Shown: positions 1 through 9,688, numbered from the stretch's first letter. The stretch: DNA of 64,000 nucleotides from an uncultured Porphyromonadaceae bacterium (GCA_947573485.1 CANPGB010000005.1:1-64000); one strand, 5' to 3'. Made by a program: numbers and translations. The notes: a model not told the origin generated them from the letters alone.

Positions 1-53
1 CTCTCGACCCACTGATTAAGAGTCAGTTGCTCTACCAACTGAGCTACGGAGTC
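1..53 (-). tRNA. tRNA-Lys (CTT), partial at window edge
   Basis: Read on the minus strand from 53 the sequence gives a 7-nt acceptor strand (GACTCCG), TA at positions 8-9, a D-arm GCTC/GAGC, an anticodon stem ACTGA/TCAGT and loop CTCTTAA. The anticodon is therefore CTT (Lys, AAG codon). The variable loop and the first T-stem bases follow. The 3' half of the T-arm and acceptor lies beyond base 1, so the gene is cut only by the window edge. A good Bacteroidota promoter lies just upstream. Confidence 0.93.
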
Positions 54-86
54 AACTTTGCTGAGGTTTCTCCCTCAATTGCGGTG

Positions 87-118
87 CAAAGTTACGATGC
101 TTTTTTTATTCCACCAAA
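87..118 (-). promoter_or_regulatory. -33/-7 promoter of tRNA-Lys
   Basis: On the minus strand TTTG (118-115) is followed after 20 nt by TAACTTTG (94-87), matching the Bacteroidota housekeeping consensus. Transcription would begin about 30 nt before the mature tRNA 5' end. Confidence 0.7.
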
Positions 119-171
119 TTTTTTAGCAACTTTTTTCGTAAAATTTTTCACTTTTTTGAGCGCTTCTTCGC

Positions 172-2418
172 TTAGTGTTTGATATACACGCGCTTAACGC
201 GAGGTGCCACAGAGGTGAGAATTTCGTAGGAAATAGTGCCTAAGGTATCAGATATTCGCTCTACGGGAATTTGCGGGCCAAAAATTTCGACGGTATCGCC
301 GACGGCTACGCCCGGAACCGCTGTTACATCGATCATGCAAAGGTCCATGCAGATTACCCCTATGGTGGGGCACTCTACCCCCCGCACCACAAAAGAGGCG
401 TTTCCGCGACCGAGGCGGCGGTCTATGCCGTCGGCATAGCCTACGGGCACGGTGGCTATAATTGAATCAGCGCCCTTGGTGTGACCATTGCAGCCGTAGC
501 CTATAGGAGTATCGGCAGGCCAATGCTTGAGCGATATTATATGCGAGCGGAAAGCGGCCACGGGGCGTAGAGCTCCGGCCGCACCGCCGCGGTATGGTTC
601 GAGACCATAGAGGCCGATGCCGAGGCGCGACATCTCGTAGTTGCACGCGTTGGCAAAGCGCATCATGCCGGCAGTATTGAGTATGTGCCGGGACACGTCG
701 GTGCCGAGCTTCTCACGAAGGGTGTCGGCCATGGCCGTGAAGCTTGCAATCTGCCCAAGGGTATAGTCGTCTTTATCGAGGCAGTCGGCGGTGGCCAGAT
801 GCGAGAAAATAGAGGCGGCGCGCACGGCGTCGGTAGAGTTAAGCAGCTCCACAATTCTGTCGAGCTGCGAGGCAATGAAACCCACGCGGTGCATTCCGGT
901 GTCGAGCTTAATGTGCACAGGATAATTCTTTACGCCGCATTTCCCGGCTTCCTTTATCATGCGTTCAAGTTCTTCGGGCGAGAAAACGGCGGGCTCGAGG
1001 TGGTGTGCGAAGAGTGCCGGATAGCGGTTCGTAACCGGATTCAGCACCATTACCGGCATTGTTATTCCGGCCTCACGCAGGGCTATACCCTCCTCTATTA
1101 CGGCCACAGCAAGACTTGCAGCTCCGGCGCTCTGCATGGCCATGCCAATCTCTATCGCTCCCATACCATAGGCCGAGGCCTTGACCATGGCCACAATGCC
1201 CGTTCCTGCAGGCACGAGGCTTCGGTAATAGTTGAAATTATGAACCACGGCATCGAGGTCCACTTCAAGCGTGGTATCATGCCCGGCACTCTCAAGGGCT
1301 TCGGCGATATCGGTCATAAGAGGCGAGTCACAGCCGAAGAGCAGAACCTGCGCGTGGTTCACCTCCTTGCCCGTGTGGATGTTGGCAAGAAGCTCTTCGG
1401 AGATACTCTCCACCCGGTCAACTCCCATTTGCAGAGCCAGCTCACGGGCCCGGTCAAAGTTGCCTTCGAGCAGGTCGCCAAGCAAGAGTACTTTCTCTCG
1501 TGCCGGTGTGGTGTGGCGCCGCATGAAGTCGAGGGCGTCCTGGAGCGAACGTATATCGGGTGTGAAGAAGTCGCGGTAAATGGTGTTGTTGAAACTTCCC
1601 TCGGCTATCTGTCTGCGCTTATTCACCACGGGGAGGGACATAAGACGGCCAAGAGCCTCCTCCGACGCTCCCAAGCTGCGCGCTACGGCGGCGGCCAGGG
1701 CATGATAGATTGTGGGGTAATCGCCTTGCTCGACGGCGCGGAGCTGCGCATTAGGGAGTTCGCGCGCAAGGAGTGTTTCAAGCTCCGCATCGCCTGCGGC
1801 ATAGAATATGTTGCGGCAACCCGACACGAGGTGAATCTTCTCGAGCACCTTTGCCGTATGCGATTCAAAGGCACTGTCGTGCTCCGCGGTGAGGGGTGTT
1901 ATCACGCCTGTACCGTGCGAGGTTCCTATTATATTGCTTATGATTCGGGCCTGACCGGGCCCGTCGATTCCGGCCTCGGTGATAAGCACGGCACTGTCGG
2001 CTGGGGTTATAGTCATATCCCATACAGCAAGAGGCAGGCCTACCGACGAGTTCCAGCTGCGGGGACTGCGCCGCACTTTTTTCTCTCCAAGGAGGGTTCG
2101 GTAGAGCAACTCCTTGAGAGTCGTCTTACCGTGACTGCCGGTAATAAGGACGCCTCCGTCTACGCCGCCTAGGCGCTCGCGGGCTATCTCGCCGAGGGCG
2201 CCCACCACACTTGGCACAACTATAAAATTGGCATCAGTGGAGGCAAGCGCTTGGGGCACGTATTCCACTATGAAATTACGCACACCACGGCGGAGGAGCG
2301 GCTCTATAAAGCGGTGGCCGTCGGCAAGCGGTGTTTTGATAGCGGCAAAAAGAGTTTCGGAGGGATTGACAACCGAACGGCTGTCGGCACAGAGATATTT
2401 GAGATTCGGAAGTTTCAT
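172..2418 (-). CDS. MurF-like / alanine racemase fusion
   Basis: Two-domain cytoplasmic protein of 748 aa. Residues 1-375 resemble MurF, which adds D-Ala-D-Ala to the UDP-MurNAc tripeptide; the P-loop GSHGKTT is at 94-100. Residues 383-748 are a PLP-dependent alanine racemase with the PLP lysine in VKASAYG (K413) and a later GYADGIDRR motif. The fusion is a known Bacteroidota arrangement. The ATG at 2418 was chosen because it lies 2 nt after the upstream gene's stop; a longer reading from 2466 would overlap that gene. Odd: the MurF motif usually written DSYNxD is replaced by RDFFTPD (283-289) and the C-terminal LKGS/A motif reads LFGC (360-363), so the ligase half may be inactive while the racemase half looks intact. 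Confidence 0.92.
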   Translation of the reverse strand: MKLPNLKYLCADSRSVVNPSETLFAAIKTPLADGHRFIEPLLRRGVRNFIVEYVPQALASTDANFIVVPSVVGALGEIARERLGGVDGGVLITGSHGKTTLKELLYRTLLGEKKVRRSPRSWNSSVGLPLAVWDMTITPADSAVLITEAGIDGPGQARIISNIIGTSHGTGVITPLTAEHDSAFESHTAKVLEKIHLVSGCRNIFYAAGDAELETLLARELPNAQLRAVEQGDYPTIYHALAAAVARSLGASEEALGRLMSLPVVNKRRQIAEGSFNNTIYRDFFTPDIRSLQDALDFMRRHTTPAREKVLLLGDLLEGNFDRARELALQMGVDRVESISEELLANIHTGKEVNHAQVLLFGCDSPLMTDIAEALESAGHDTTLEVDLDAVVHNFNYYRSLVPAGTGIVAMVKASAYGMGAIEIGMAMQSAGAASLAVAVIEEGIALREAGITMPVMVLNPVTNRYPALFAHHLEPAVFSPEELERMIKEAGKCGVKNYPVHIKLDTGMHRVGFIASQLDRIVELLNSTDAVRAASIFSHLATADCLDKDDYTLGQIASFTAMADTLREKLGTDVSRHILNTAGMMRFANACNYEMSRLGIGLYGLEPYRGGAAGALRPVAAFRSHIISLKHWPADTPIGYGCNGHTKGADSIIATVPVGYADGIDRRLGRGNASFVVRGVECPTIGVICMDLCMIDVTAVPGVAVGDTVEIFGPQIPVERISDTLGTISYEILTSVAPRVKRVYIKH

Positions 2419-2420
2419 TT

Positions 2421-3278
2421 TCAAAGGATAGGACGATGATTTTCGGCCTTGAAGCGGCGCCTGCACTCTGCGGCAGCCGCAAGGGTCTTTTTAGAGAAAA
2501 ACGCATCAGCGAATTTCTCATATATATAATCTACGGCGACCTCGGAGGGGTGCTTCATGTCGGAGGCATAGAAGCGGTAGTCGCGCAGGTCGTCGACCAT
2601 GATTTCATAGGAAGGGAAATATACCGCCGTGTCGCTTGCGCTGCAGAGGGCGTCGAGGCCGAGCTGCAGGGTGGCTTTGCTCAGACCGTTGCCATGCAGG
2701 CCGTCGGCAAGGTGGCGTATGGGGCTAACGGTGAATATCACGTGCCTGACCCCGCTCTCGCCAAGGAGCGAAACGGTTCTGTCAAGCACAGCCGTCACCT
2801 CGGCGACAGACATACGGCGGCGGTTGAAGTCGGCGGCAGGGAATTTATGACAATTACCAACAACACGTCCCTCTCGTATAAGTTCGTACACAAAAGAGGA
2901 GCCGAGCGTCATCACCACTATAGGCTGGCGGCGGAGCATTGCCGAAATATCATCTATGCCGCTGTTGACTGCTGCGAGAACAGCCTCGGCATCATCGCCG
3001 CTGTAGCGTAAGGCATAGTCGAGGCAATGAAAACCGCGCGGACCGGGAGTGAGGTCAGCCACGGTATAGACGTCACCGGTTGCCGCACGGCTCAGACAGC
3101 GCGCTATCGAGAGCGGATTATAGAGAGGGCCGAGCGGATTGCGGAGTACATCGAAGCCGTCGGCCTCAAGGCGGGAGCCAATCTCATCGGTAAAGCACGA
3201 ACCCAACATGAGCAGCGGAGTGTCGTGGTTTATCTCGAAACCGGCGCGCAAGGGCTCTATTTCAGTTCGGAAACGCAT
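2421..3278 (-). CDS. GSCFA domain protein
   Basis: 285-aa soluble protein with the family signature LGSCFTDEIGSRL near residue 25, followed by NPLGPLYNPLSI. GSCFA proteins are related to SGNH/GDSL hydrolases; their substrate is unknown, and several are encoded beside cell-wall genes in Bacteroidota. Here it lies 2 nt upstream of the MurF-racemase fusion and 2 nt downstream of the PorE-like gene, so all three are probably cotranscribed, which fits an envelope role. No signal peptide is visible. Family call firm, function open. Confidence 0.85.
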   Translation of the reverse strand: MRFRTEIEPLRAGFEINHDTPLLMLGSCFTDEIGSRLEADGFDVLRNPLGPLYNPLSIARCLSRAATGDVYTVADLTPGPRGFHCLDYALRYSGDDAEAVLAAVNSGIDDISAMLRRQPIVVMTLGSSFVYELIREGRVVGNCHKFPAADFNRRRMSVAEVTAVLDRTVSLLGESGVRHVIFTVSPIRHLADGLHGNGLSKATLQLGLDALCSASDTAVYFPSYEIMVDDLRDYRFYASDMKHPSEVAVDYIYEKFADAFFSKKTLAAAAECRRRFKAENHRPIL

Positions 3279-3280
3279 TG

Positions 3281-5254
3281 TCAGAACATACGGTAGTCAA
3301 TCGACAGCACCTGGAACTCGGTACGGCGGTTTATCTGGTCGGCAGTCTCCTGATCTTCGGGCGAAAGTGCTTCGATATATTCTTCAGTGAGCACATCACC
3401 CTCCTTGAACTGCGGATATTCGCGTGCCAGTTTCTTGGTAATAGTCTTGGGTCGCGATTTACCGTAGCCCTGGCTCTGCAGCCTGTCGGCAGCGATACCC
3501 ACCGATATAAGATAGTCAATGACCGACTGTGCCCGTCGGCTCGAGAGGTCGATATTGTAAGCCTCGGTGCCCTTGCGGTCGGTGTGCGAGGCCATTTCTA
3601 TTGTCACGTTGGGGTTATCGCGGAGCACCTGAGCCATTTCGTCGAGAGCGGTCTTCGACTCGGGGCGGAGCGTGGCGCGGTCGAAATCATAGAAAATATT
3701 ATCAATCACCACGGGCTTGGTAATCGAAGCGAGAATAAAGTCAACCCCGTACTCGGCATCTTCCTCGGCCGTATCGCTGGTAAACTCCTGCTTCGAGTTG
3801 AGGTAACCCTTGGCGCCTGCAAGCATCACATAGCTCACACCGCGGTCAAGAGGGAAAGAGAAGGAGCCGTCGGCCCGCGCCACCTGCTTCTGGTTAGAGC
3901 CGTCGTTACCCACGATGCGTATCACAGCATTGGGCACGGGCTCCTCGTCTTTGTCGAGCACCCAGCCCGAAATCATAATCTTGAGTTCGGGCAACTCGAA
4001 AGAATAGATATGGTCGAAGCCGCGGCCGTCGGTGCGGTTGGAGCTGAAGAAGCCCCACTCTCCCGTGCCGAAAGTTATGCCGAAATCATCGGCGGCAGAG
4101 TTCACGGGGGTGCCCATGTTGGTCACGCTCCAGCCTCCCGAGCGGGTGAGCTCTGCGCGGAAAATATCAAGACCGCCGTAACCCGGGTGCCCGTTGGAGG
4201 CGAAGTAGAGAACCGAATCGCTGCGGACGTAGGGGAACATCTCGTCGCCCGGCGTATTAATCCACTCGCCGAGATTCTCGAGCGAGCCTGCGCGCTCCTT
4301 GAGGTTTACGCGCCATATGTCGCGGCCGCCCTGGCCGCCCGGCATATCGGAAGTAAAGTAGAGCCAGTTACCGTCGAGTGATACCGCAGGGTGAGCATAG
4401 CTCGAGAGAGTATCGCTTGTTATCTCGAATTTTACGGGTGCGCTCCACTTGGCGTCGGAGCGCTGCGAGGTGTATATCTCCACGCCCGTATTCGATGCGG
4501 GCTCGCGTCGGGCACGGCTGAGGTACATTGTCTGTCCGTCAGGTGTGAACGACACCGCTCCTTCGTCGGCATCGGTGTTCAGTTCGCCTTCCACGGGCTC
4601 TGGGCGCTTCCACTCGCCTCGCTCATTTTTAACGGCGAACCATATATCGCCTTTTTTCATGCCCGTGATTTCGCTCTTGTTGTTGCCTGTTACTTTCTCG
4701 TTGGTTGATGTAAAGTAAATCTGTTCGCAAGAGTTATCGAGGAACATCGGCGAGTAGTCGGCACGGCGGGAATTGAAAAGCTTCGATTGCTTCACCACAT
4801 AGCGCGTCGCCCCCTTCTTTTCGGCAGCCATTTCAGCCCCGGCGAGACCGTTTTCGGCTCTGAGGTCACCCGGTTTATATTCCAGGAAATCGCGGTATGC
4901 CTTTGCAGCCTCACGGTATTTACCGTCGGCAGCAAGAGCCTGCGCGAGCTTCAGATACAGAGTTGAATCGGCCACGCCATAGCGCAAGGCATTCTGGTAG
5001 GCTGCCGAAGCTCGTGCATACTGGCTGAGTTTGAGGTGGCAGTCGGCCATTTTAAAGGCGACCTCTCCGCGGAGCTGACGTTCCTCTTTCTTGGTGAGCT
5101 TGTTATAGACTTTGCGGTAGGTGCGCGCAGCGTCGTAGTACTCTCCGCGCGCCATCTGCTCGTCGGCGGTTGCAAGCTTGGGGCCGCGGCACGATAAAGC
5201 CGCCCCGGCCATGACAAGTGCTATTATATATAAGGTGAAGTGTTGCAGTCTCAT
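3281..5254 (-). CDS. PorE-like OmpA-family lipoprotein (TPR, beta-propeller, CRD, OmpA)
   Basis: 657 aa. A signal sequence ends in a lipobox-like AALSC with Cys at 22, so it is predicted to be a lipoprotein. Then come TPR-like helices (about 28-150), PD40/WD40-like propeller repeats (about 160-420; several YFTSD/YFASN blades), a carboxypeptidase regulatory-like beta sandwich (about 430-520) and an OmpA C-terminal peptidoglycan-binding domain (about 530-650; SHTDRKGT and SQGYGKSRP). This order matches PorE of the type IX secretion system, but similar proteins exist outside T9SS, so the PorE assignment is inference. It shares a divergent promoter region with the permease gene at 5322. Confidence 0.85.
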   Translation of the reverse strand: MRLQHFTLYIIALVMAGAALSCRGPKLATADEQMARGEYYDAARTYRKVYNKLTKKEERQLRGEVAFKMADCHLKLSQYARASAAYQNALRYGVADSTLYLKLAQALAADGKYREAAKAYRDFLEYKPGDLRAENGLAGAEMAAEKKGATRYVVKQSKLFNSRRADYSPMFLDNSCEQIYFTSTNEKVTGNNKSEITGMKKGDIWFAVKNERGEWKRPEPVEGELNTDADEGAVSFTPDGQTMYLSRARREPASNTGVEIYTSQRSDAKWSAPVKFEITSDTLSSYAHPAVSLDGNWLYFTSDMPGGQGGRDIWRVNLKERAGSLENLGEWINTPGDEMFPYVRSDSVLYFASNGHPGYGGLDIFRAELTRSGGWSVTNMGTPVNSAADDFGITFGTGEWGFFSSNRTDGRGFDHIYSFELPELKIMISGWVLDKDEEPVPNAVIRIVGNDGSNQKQVARADGSFSFPLDRGVSYVMLAGAKGYLNSKQEFTSDTAEEDAEYGVDFILASITKPVVIDNIFYDFDRATLRPESKTALDEMAQVLRDNPNVTIEMASHTDRKGTEAYNIDLSSRRAQSVIDYLISVGIAADRLQSQGYGKSRPKTITKKLAREYPQFKEGDVLTEEYIEALSPEDQETADQINRRTEFQVLSIDYRMF

Positions 5255-5285
5255 AATAGAGCTAACGATAGGTTCACGTTAGATA

Positions 5286-5318
5286 TTGCAAAATTACGCA
5301 TTATTTTCGTAATTTTGC
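5286..5318. promoter_or_regulatory. Divergent promoter with perfect 11-bp inverted repeat
   Basis: GCAAAATTACG (5288-5298) is repeated inverted at 5308-5318 with a 9-nt spacer. Each arm carries a TAATTTTG -7 motif, one per strand: plus 5310-5317, minus 5296-5289. A TTG at 5286-5288 lies 21 nt before the plus -7 motif. The plus motif ends 4 nt before the ATG at 5322, so that transcript may have almost no leader. The palindrome could also be an operator. Confidence 0.6.
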
Positions 5319-5321
5319 GGT

Positions 5322-6572
5322 ATGAATACGGCATTTTGGATATCGCGCCGCCTGAGGCTTGGCAGCGGCGGGGGCAGCCCCGCGGCTGTTGTTATAGCTG
5401 TTGCAGGAGTGGCTCTTGCCTTGATGATAATGGAGTTTACCCTCGCCGTTGTGGTAGGATTCAAAGACGGTATCGAAGCCAAACTCGCGGGCTTCGACGC
5501 CCAGATTGCCGTGGCTGCACCATACTCTGCCGCCGAAGCTACCGAGCTGCCCTTTGTGACTCGCAGCCCTGAGCTCGACAGTATAATAAGCGCCAATGTA
5601 CCGGCTAAGGCCGACATACGCATGGCCATGCGTCAGCCCGGGATGCTCAAGACCGACAGCGATTTTGAGGGTGTGATGTTTATAGCGCAGAGCGCCGACG
5701 CCCCCTTCACTTTCGAGAAAGCCAACATCACCGAGGGCTCGTGGCCCGATTTTGCAGCCGACTCGTGCGACAATAAAATCGTAATTTCCCGTGCGCTCGC
5801 CCGCAGTCTCGGTCTTGAAGTCGGCAGCCGCGTTTTCTCCACCTTTATCATAGGGCAGGATATAAAACTGCGTCGCCACACTGTGGCCGCGCTCTATGAA
5901 TCGGACTTCGGCGAGTACGATAAGACGGTGGTCTACGGTTCTTTGCGTGCCCTGCAGCGTGTTGCGGGCGCAGGCTCTCTTCAAGCCCACAGCATAGACA
6001 TACGCGGCCTCACGGAAGAGGAAATAGACCCCGTGGCGCAGCAGCTGCAGGTAGCCCTTGTAGATGCTATGGCCGACGGCATTCTCGACGAATACTGCAA
6101 TGTGGGCAACATACACCAGACAGGCGCTCTCTATTACAACTGGCTCGCGCTCCTCGACACAAACGTTACGGTAATTTTCATACTCATGCTCATTGTGGCA
6201 GGCTTCACCCTCGTGTCGAGTCTCTTCATACTCATCCTCGAACGCGTGCGTACCATAGGCATACTCCGCGCCATAGGCGCCTCCAAACCCATGGTGCAAA
6301 GCATATTCACCGACATGGGCATGCGCATAGCCGCCCTTGGCATGCTCATAGGCAACCTGCTCGGCATAGGGCTGCTGCTGATTCAGAAACACACCTCGGC
6401 AATACCTCTCGACCCCGACATGTACTACCTCAACGCCGTGCCCGTGGAGATTCGCCCGCTGTGGTTTGTAATCCTCAACATCGGGGTAGCCGCAGCGGCG
6501 TGGCTCATACTCAATATCCCTGCCCGTTTTGCCGCCAATACCGACCCCGCACGAGCAATATCGCAGGAGTGA
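5322..6572 (+). CDS. FtsX/LolE-type ABC transporter permease
   Basis: 416 aa with four predicted membrane segments: one near the N-terminus (about 22-48), a large periplasmic MacB_PCD-like domain, then three C-terminal helices (about 265-300, 318-350, 375-400). The conserved permease stretch around RVRTIGILRAIGAS is present. Such proteins pair with a LolD/MacB-type ATPase to move lipoproteins or other envelope substrates. No ATPase gene is adjacent, so the partner must be encoded elsewhere. LolC/E function is likely but not certain. The start is fixed by the ATG immediately after the promoter motif. Confidence 0.85.
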   Translation: MNTAFWISRRLRLGSGGGSPAAVVIAVAGVALALMIMEFTLAVVVGFKDGIEAKLAGFDAQIAVAAPYSAAEATELPFVTRSPELDSIISANVPAKADIRMAMRQPGMLKTDSDFEGVMFIAQSADAPFTFEKANITEGSWPDFAADSCDNKIVISRALARSLGLEVGSRVFSTFIIGQDIKLRRHTVAALYESDFGEYDKTVVYGSLRALQRVAGAGSLQAHSIDIRGLTEEEIDPVAQQLQVALVDAMADGILDEYCNVGNIHQTGALYYNWLALLDTNVTVIFILMLIVAGFTLVSSLFILILERVRTIGILRAIGASKPMVQSIFTDMGMRIAALGMLIGNLLGIGLLLIQKHTSAIPLDPDMYYLNAVPVEIRPLWFVILNIGVAAAAWLILNIPARFAANTDPARAISQE

Positions 6573-6671
6573 CGCAAGGCTTCAACACTCCGGTTTCAAG
6601 GATATTTGCGGAGCTTTGGCCGGGGAGGCGTTCAACTTTTAGGGAACGTAATTGTTAAATAAACATAGAAA

Positions 6672-6695
6672 GGGAGTGCTCAGGTATGCACTCCC
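6672..6695. other. Perfect 8-bp hairpin between permease gene and rsfS
   Basis: GGGAGTGC and GCACTCCC form a perfect stem with an 8-nt loop. No T-run follows on either strand, so it is not a classical terminator. It sits just upstream of the rsfS -7 motif and may be a weak terminator or an operator. Confidence 0.4.
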
Positions 6696-6707
6696 GCCAA
6701 AAATCAT

Positions 6708-6715
6708 TACTTTTG
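6708..6715 (+). promoter_or_regulatory. -7 promoter motif of rsfS-ftsH group
   Basis: TACTTTTG fits TAnnTTTG and lies 33 nt before the rsfS ATG. No convincing -33 element was seen in the hairpin region upstream. Confidence 0.5.
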
Positions 6716-6748
6716 CACATTAATTTAAAGTATAGTTAATTTAACCGA

Positions 6749-7108
6749 ATGGCTCAGGACAAAGACTTACGTCAACTCATCATAGAAGGTATTCACGAAC
6801 GCAAAGGCCGCGGCGTGACCGTGCTTGATTTATCAGAAATAGAATATGCGGGCGCCGCCTGCTTCATACTCGCCGAAGGCACCTCGGCCACCCAGACTGT
6901 GGCTATTGCCGAAAGCGTGGTGGAATACGTGCGCAAGGCATCGGGCATCAAGCCTTTCACTGTCGACGGCGACGACACCGGCGACTGGGTCATAATAGAC
7001 TACGGGGATGTGTGGGTACACATCTTCCTGCCCGAGACTCGCCAGCGCTACAACCTTGAAGACCTGTGGAGCGACGCCGTGATAAGCCGCGTTGCCGACC
7101 TCGACTGA
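6749..7108 (+). CDS. rsfS: Ribosomal silencing factor RsfS
   Basis: 119 aa, the usual length for the RsfS/YbeB/Iojap family. The family binds uL14 and blocks subunit joining in slow growth. Typical features are the central FILAEGTSATQTVAIAESV region and the C-terminal GDWVIIDYGDVWVHIF segment. It begins a plus-strand series continuing with ftsH 45 nt downstream; rsfS-ftsH linkage is common in Bacteroidota. Confidence 0.95.
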   Translation: MAQDKDLRQLIIEGIHERKGRGVTVLDLSEIEYAGAACFILAEGTSATQTVAIAESVVEYVRKASGIKPFTVDGDDTGDWVIIDYGDVWVHIFLPETRQRYNLEDLWSDAVISRVADLD

Positions 7109-7153
7109 TTCTCTCATCCTTAATGGCTTACCCACAGCCAAACCACAGCTCAC

Positions 7154-9232
7154 ATGCCAATTTTCCCTAATCCCAGCAATAACAGCAACGGCCCCGGCAA
7201 CAACGGCGGCCAGAAAAGCCCTTTCAAGTTCAGCCTTTGGTGGATGTACGCCATTGTCACGCTTTTCTTGTGCGGCATTTTCTACTTCGACAATAACTCT
7301 GTGACCAAGAAGGTGAATTACAGCACCTTCGAGAAATATATCGAGCAGGACCACGGTATCAAGAAAATCGTGGTGTTCTCCGATAAGAAACTTGTCGAGG
7401 GCTACCTCACCGACTCTCTCGCACATGTGATATTCGCAGGCAACAACTATGCCTCGGGCAACGGCATCGACGCCAAAGTCGAAGCCAACATACCATCGGC
7501 CGACCGCCTCTCGCAGAAAATCGAGGAGTGGCGCGCCACAGGAGCCTTCGACGGAGAGATTGAATATGAGCAGACCAGCCCTCTGAGCGGCCTGCTGTGG
7601 TCGATACTGCCTTTCGCGCTCATGATAGGCGTGTGGTTCTACCTCATGCGCCGCATGTCGGGCGGCGGCAGCGGCTCGGGCGGAGGTGGCGGCATTTTCA
7701 GCGTCGGCAAGTCGAAAGCCATGCTCTTCGACAAGAACAACGCCAACAAGGTCACATTCCGCGATGTGGCCGGCCTCAACGAAGCCAAGACAGAAATCGA
7801 GGAGATTGTTGAGTTCCTCAAAAATCCCAAACGCTACACCAACCTCGGCGGCAAAATTCCAAAGGGCGCGCTTCTTGTAGGCCCTCCCGGAACGGGTAAA
7901 ACACTCCTTGCCAAGGCGGTAGCCGGAGAGGCCGACGTCCCCTTCTTCTCAATGTCGGGTTCCGACTTCGTGGAAATGTTTGTGGGTGTAGGCGCCTCGC
8001 GCGTCCGCGACCTCTTCCGCCAGGCCAAAGAAAAGGCTCCGTGCATTGTGTTTATCGACGAAATCGACGCCGTGGGCCGCGCCCGCGGAAAGAACGCCGG
8101 CATGGGTGCTAACGACGAGCGCGAAAACACTCTCAACCAACTACTTACCGAAATGGACGGCTTCGGCACGAACAGCGGTGTCATAATCCTCGCGGCCACC
8201 AACCGTGCCGATATTCTCGACAAGGCCCTCATGCGCGCCGGTCGTTTCGACCGCCAGATATACGTCGATCTCCCCGACCTCCCCGACCGTGTGGAGATTT
8301 TCAACGTACACCTCCGCAAGATTAAAACGGCCCCCGGACTTGATGTTGACATGCTTGCAAGGCAGACCCCCGGTTTCTCGGGCGCCGACATCGCCAACGT
8401 GTGCAACGAGGCAGCCCTAATCGCTGCCCGTCACAACAAAGACAGCGTCGATACGGGCGACTTCAACGCAGCCGTCGACCGCATAATTGGCGGCCTGGAG
8501 AAGCGCAACAAGATTCTCACCGTCGAAGAAAAGAAGTCCATTGCCATACATGAGGCAGGCCATGCCACCGTTTCGTGGCACCTCCGCTACGGCAATCCGC
8601 TCGTGAAAGTTACTATCGTTCCGCGCGGAAAGGCTCTCGGCGCCGCCTGGTATATGCCTGAAGAACGTCAGATTGTGCCCTCGCAGGTGCTCCTCGACGA
8701 CATCTGTTCGCTCCTCGGAGGCCGCGCCGCCGAAGAACTTTTCTTAGGCCGCATCTCTACCGGCGCTGCCAACGACCTTGAGCGCGTCACCAAGCAGGCC
8801 TATGCCATGGTGGTATATTATGGTATGAGCGACCGCCTGCCCAACCTCAGCTACTACGACTCCACCGGGCAGAACAGCATGTTCACCAACCCCTACAGCA
8901 ACGACCGCGCCAAGATTATCGACGAGGAAGTGAGCCGAATCATCACCGAGCAATATGAGCGCGCCAAGGCCATACTCACCGAGTATGCCAAGGGGCATGC
9001 CGAGCTCGCCGAAACGCTCATTACCAAGGAAGTGATTTACACCGACGACGTTAAACGCATATTCGGCCCGCGCCAATGGACATCGCGCACCGACGAGCTC
9101 TTCGGCCATAAAGACACTTCGGAGACCGACGGCAGCAAAGAGCAGGGCCCGACTCCGCCCCCTATCGACGATGATGCCGACGTGCAGGATGTCGACGCCA
9201 CCGAAGTCAATTCAACCACTCCCGAAAAATAA
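7154..9232 (+). CDS. ftsH: ATP-dependent zinc metalloprotease FtsH
   Basis: 692 aa. Two membrane helices (about 28-46 and 145-167) flank a periplasmic segment, followed by the AAA+ domain with Walker A GPPGTGKT (243-250), Walker B VFIDEID and the SRH region, then the M41 peptidase with HEAGH (466-470). It degrades membrane and regulatory proteins at the inner membrane. A Gly/Ser-rich linker follows the second helix, and the C-terminus is acidic and low-complexity. The ATG at 7154 leaves a short Asn/Pro-rich cytosolic N-terminus. All catalytic residues are present. Confidence 0.97.
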   Translation: MPIFPNPSNNSNGPGNNGGQKSPFKFSLWWMYAIVTLFLCGIFYFDNNSVTKKVNYSTFEKYIEQDHGIKKIVVFSDKKLVEGYLTDSLAHVIFAGNNYASGNGIDAKVEANIPSADRLSQKIEEWRATGAFDGEIEYEQTSPLSGLLWSILPFALMIGVWFYLMRRMSGGGSGSGGGGGIFSVGKSKAMLFDKNNANKVTFRDVAGLNEAKTEIEEIVEFLKNPKRYTNLGGKIPKGALLVGPPGTGKTLLAKAVAGEADVPFFSMSGSDFVEMFVGVGASRVRDLFRQAKEKAPCIVFIDEIDAVGRARGKNAGMGANDERENTLNQLLTEMDGFGTNSGVIILAATNRADILDKALMRAGRFDRQIYVDLPDLPDRVEIFNVHLRKIKTAPGLDVDMLARQTPGFSGADIANVCNEAALIAARHNKDSVDTGDFNAAVDRIIGGLEKRNKILTVEEKKSIAIHEAGHATVSWHLRYGNPLVKVTIVPRGKALGAAWYMPEERQIVPSQVLLDDICSLLGGRAAEELFLGRISTGAANDLERVTKQAYAMVVYYGMSDRLPNLSYYDSTGQNSMFTNPYSNDRAKIIDEEVSRIITEQYERAKAILTEYAKGHAELAETLITKEVIYTDDVKRIFGPRQWTSRTDELFGHKDTSETDGSKEQGPTPPPIDDDADVQDVDATEVNSTTPEK

Positions 9233-9237
9233 AGGTC

Positions 9238-9675
9238 ATGACCAGCACACCCGAAAAACAGGAAACCCTCGACCGCCGCTACCTGCGCATGGCCCGCATA
9301 TGGGCTGAGAACTCATATTGCATGCGACGCAAAGTAGGCTGCCTTCTTGTGAAAGACAAGATGATAATTTCCGACGGCTTCAACGGAACCCCCGCGGGCT
9401 TCGAGAACGTGTGCGAGGACAGTGAGGGCGTGACCAAACCCTATGTGCTCCACGCCGAGGCCAACGCCATAACCAAGGTGGCGCGGAGCAACAACTCCAG
9501 CGAGGGCTCGACACTCTACATTACGGCATCGCCCTGCCTGGAGTGCTCCAAACTGATAATACAGGCAGGCATACGGCGCGTTGTTTTCAACGAGCTCTAC
9601 CGCCTCGCCGACGGCATTGACCTACTCAATCGTGCAGGTGTGGAATGTGTGCATCTGCCAATACCCGAAGACTAA
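9238..9675 (+). CDS. Deoxycytidylate (dCMP) deaminase
   Basis: 145 aa, cytidine/dCMP deaminase fold. The zinc site is visible as HAEAN (H72, E74) and PCLEC (C100, C103). It converts dCMP to dUMP for dTTP synthesis. The length and the NGTPAGFENV segment fit the ComEB/dCMP deaminase family. It lies 5 nt after ftsH and 13 nt before the protease gene, so it is probably in the same transcript. Confidence 0.92.
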   Translation: MTSTPEKQETLDRRYLRMARIWAENSYCMRRKVGCLLVKDKMIISDGFNGTPAGFENVCEDSEGVTKPYVLHAEANAITKVARSNNSSEGSTLYITASPCLECSKLIIQAGIRRVVFNELYRLADGIDLLNRAGVECVHLPIPED

Positions 9676-9688
9676 CCACCACAGCTTA

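Noticed and set aside
685-2172. Long plus-strand reading frame opposite murF-alr
   Set aside because: It is the reverse shadow of a strongly supported gene, with no recognisable domain or promoter.
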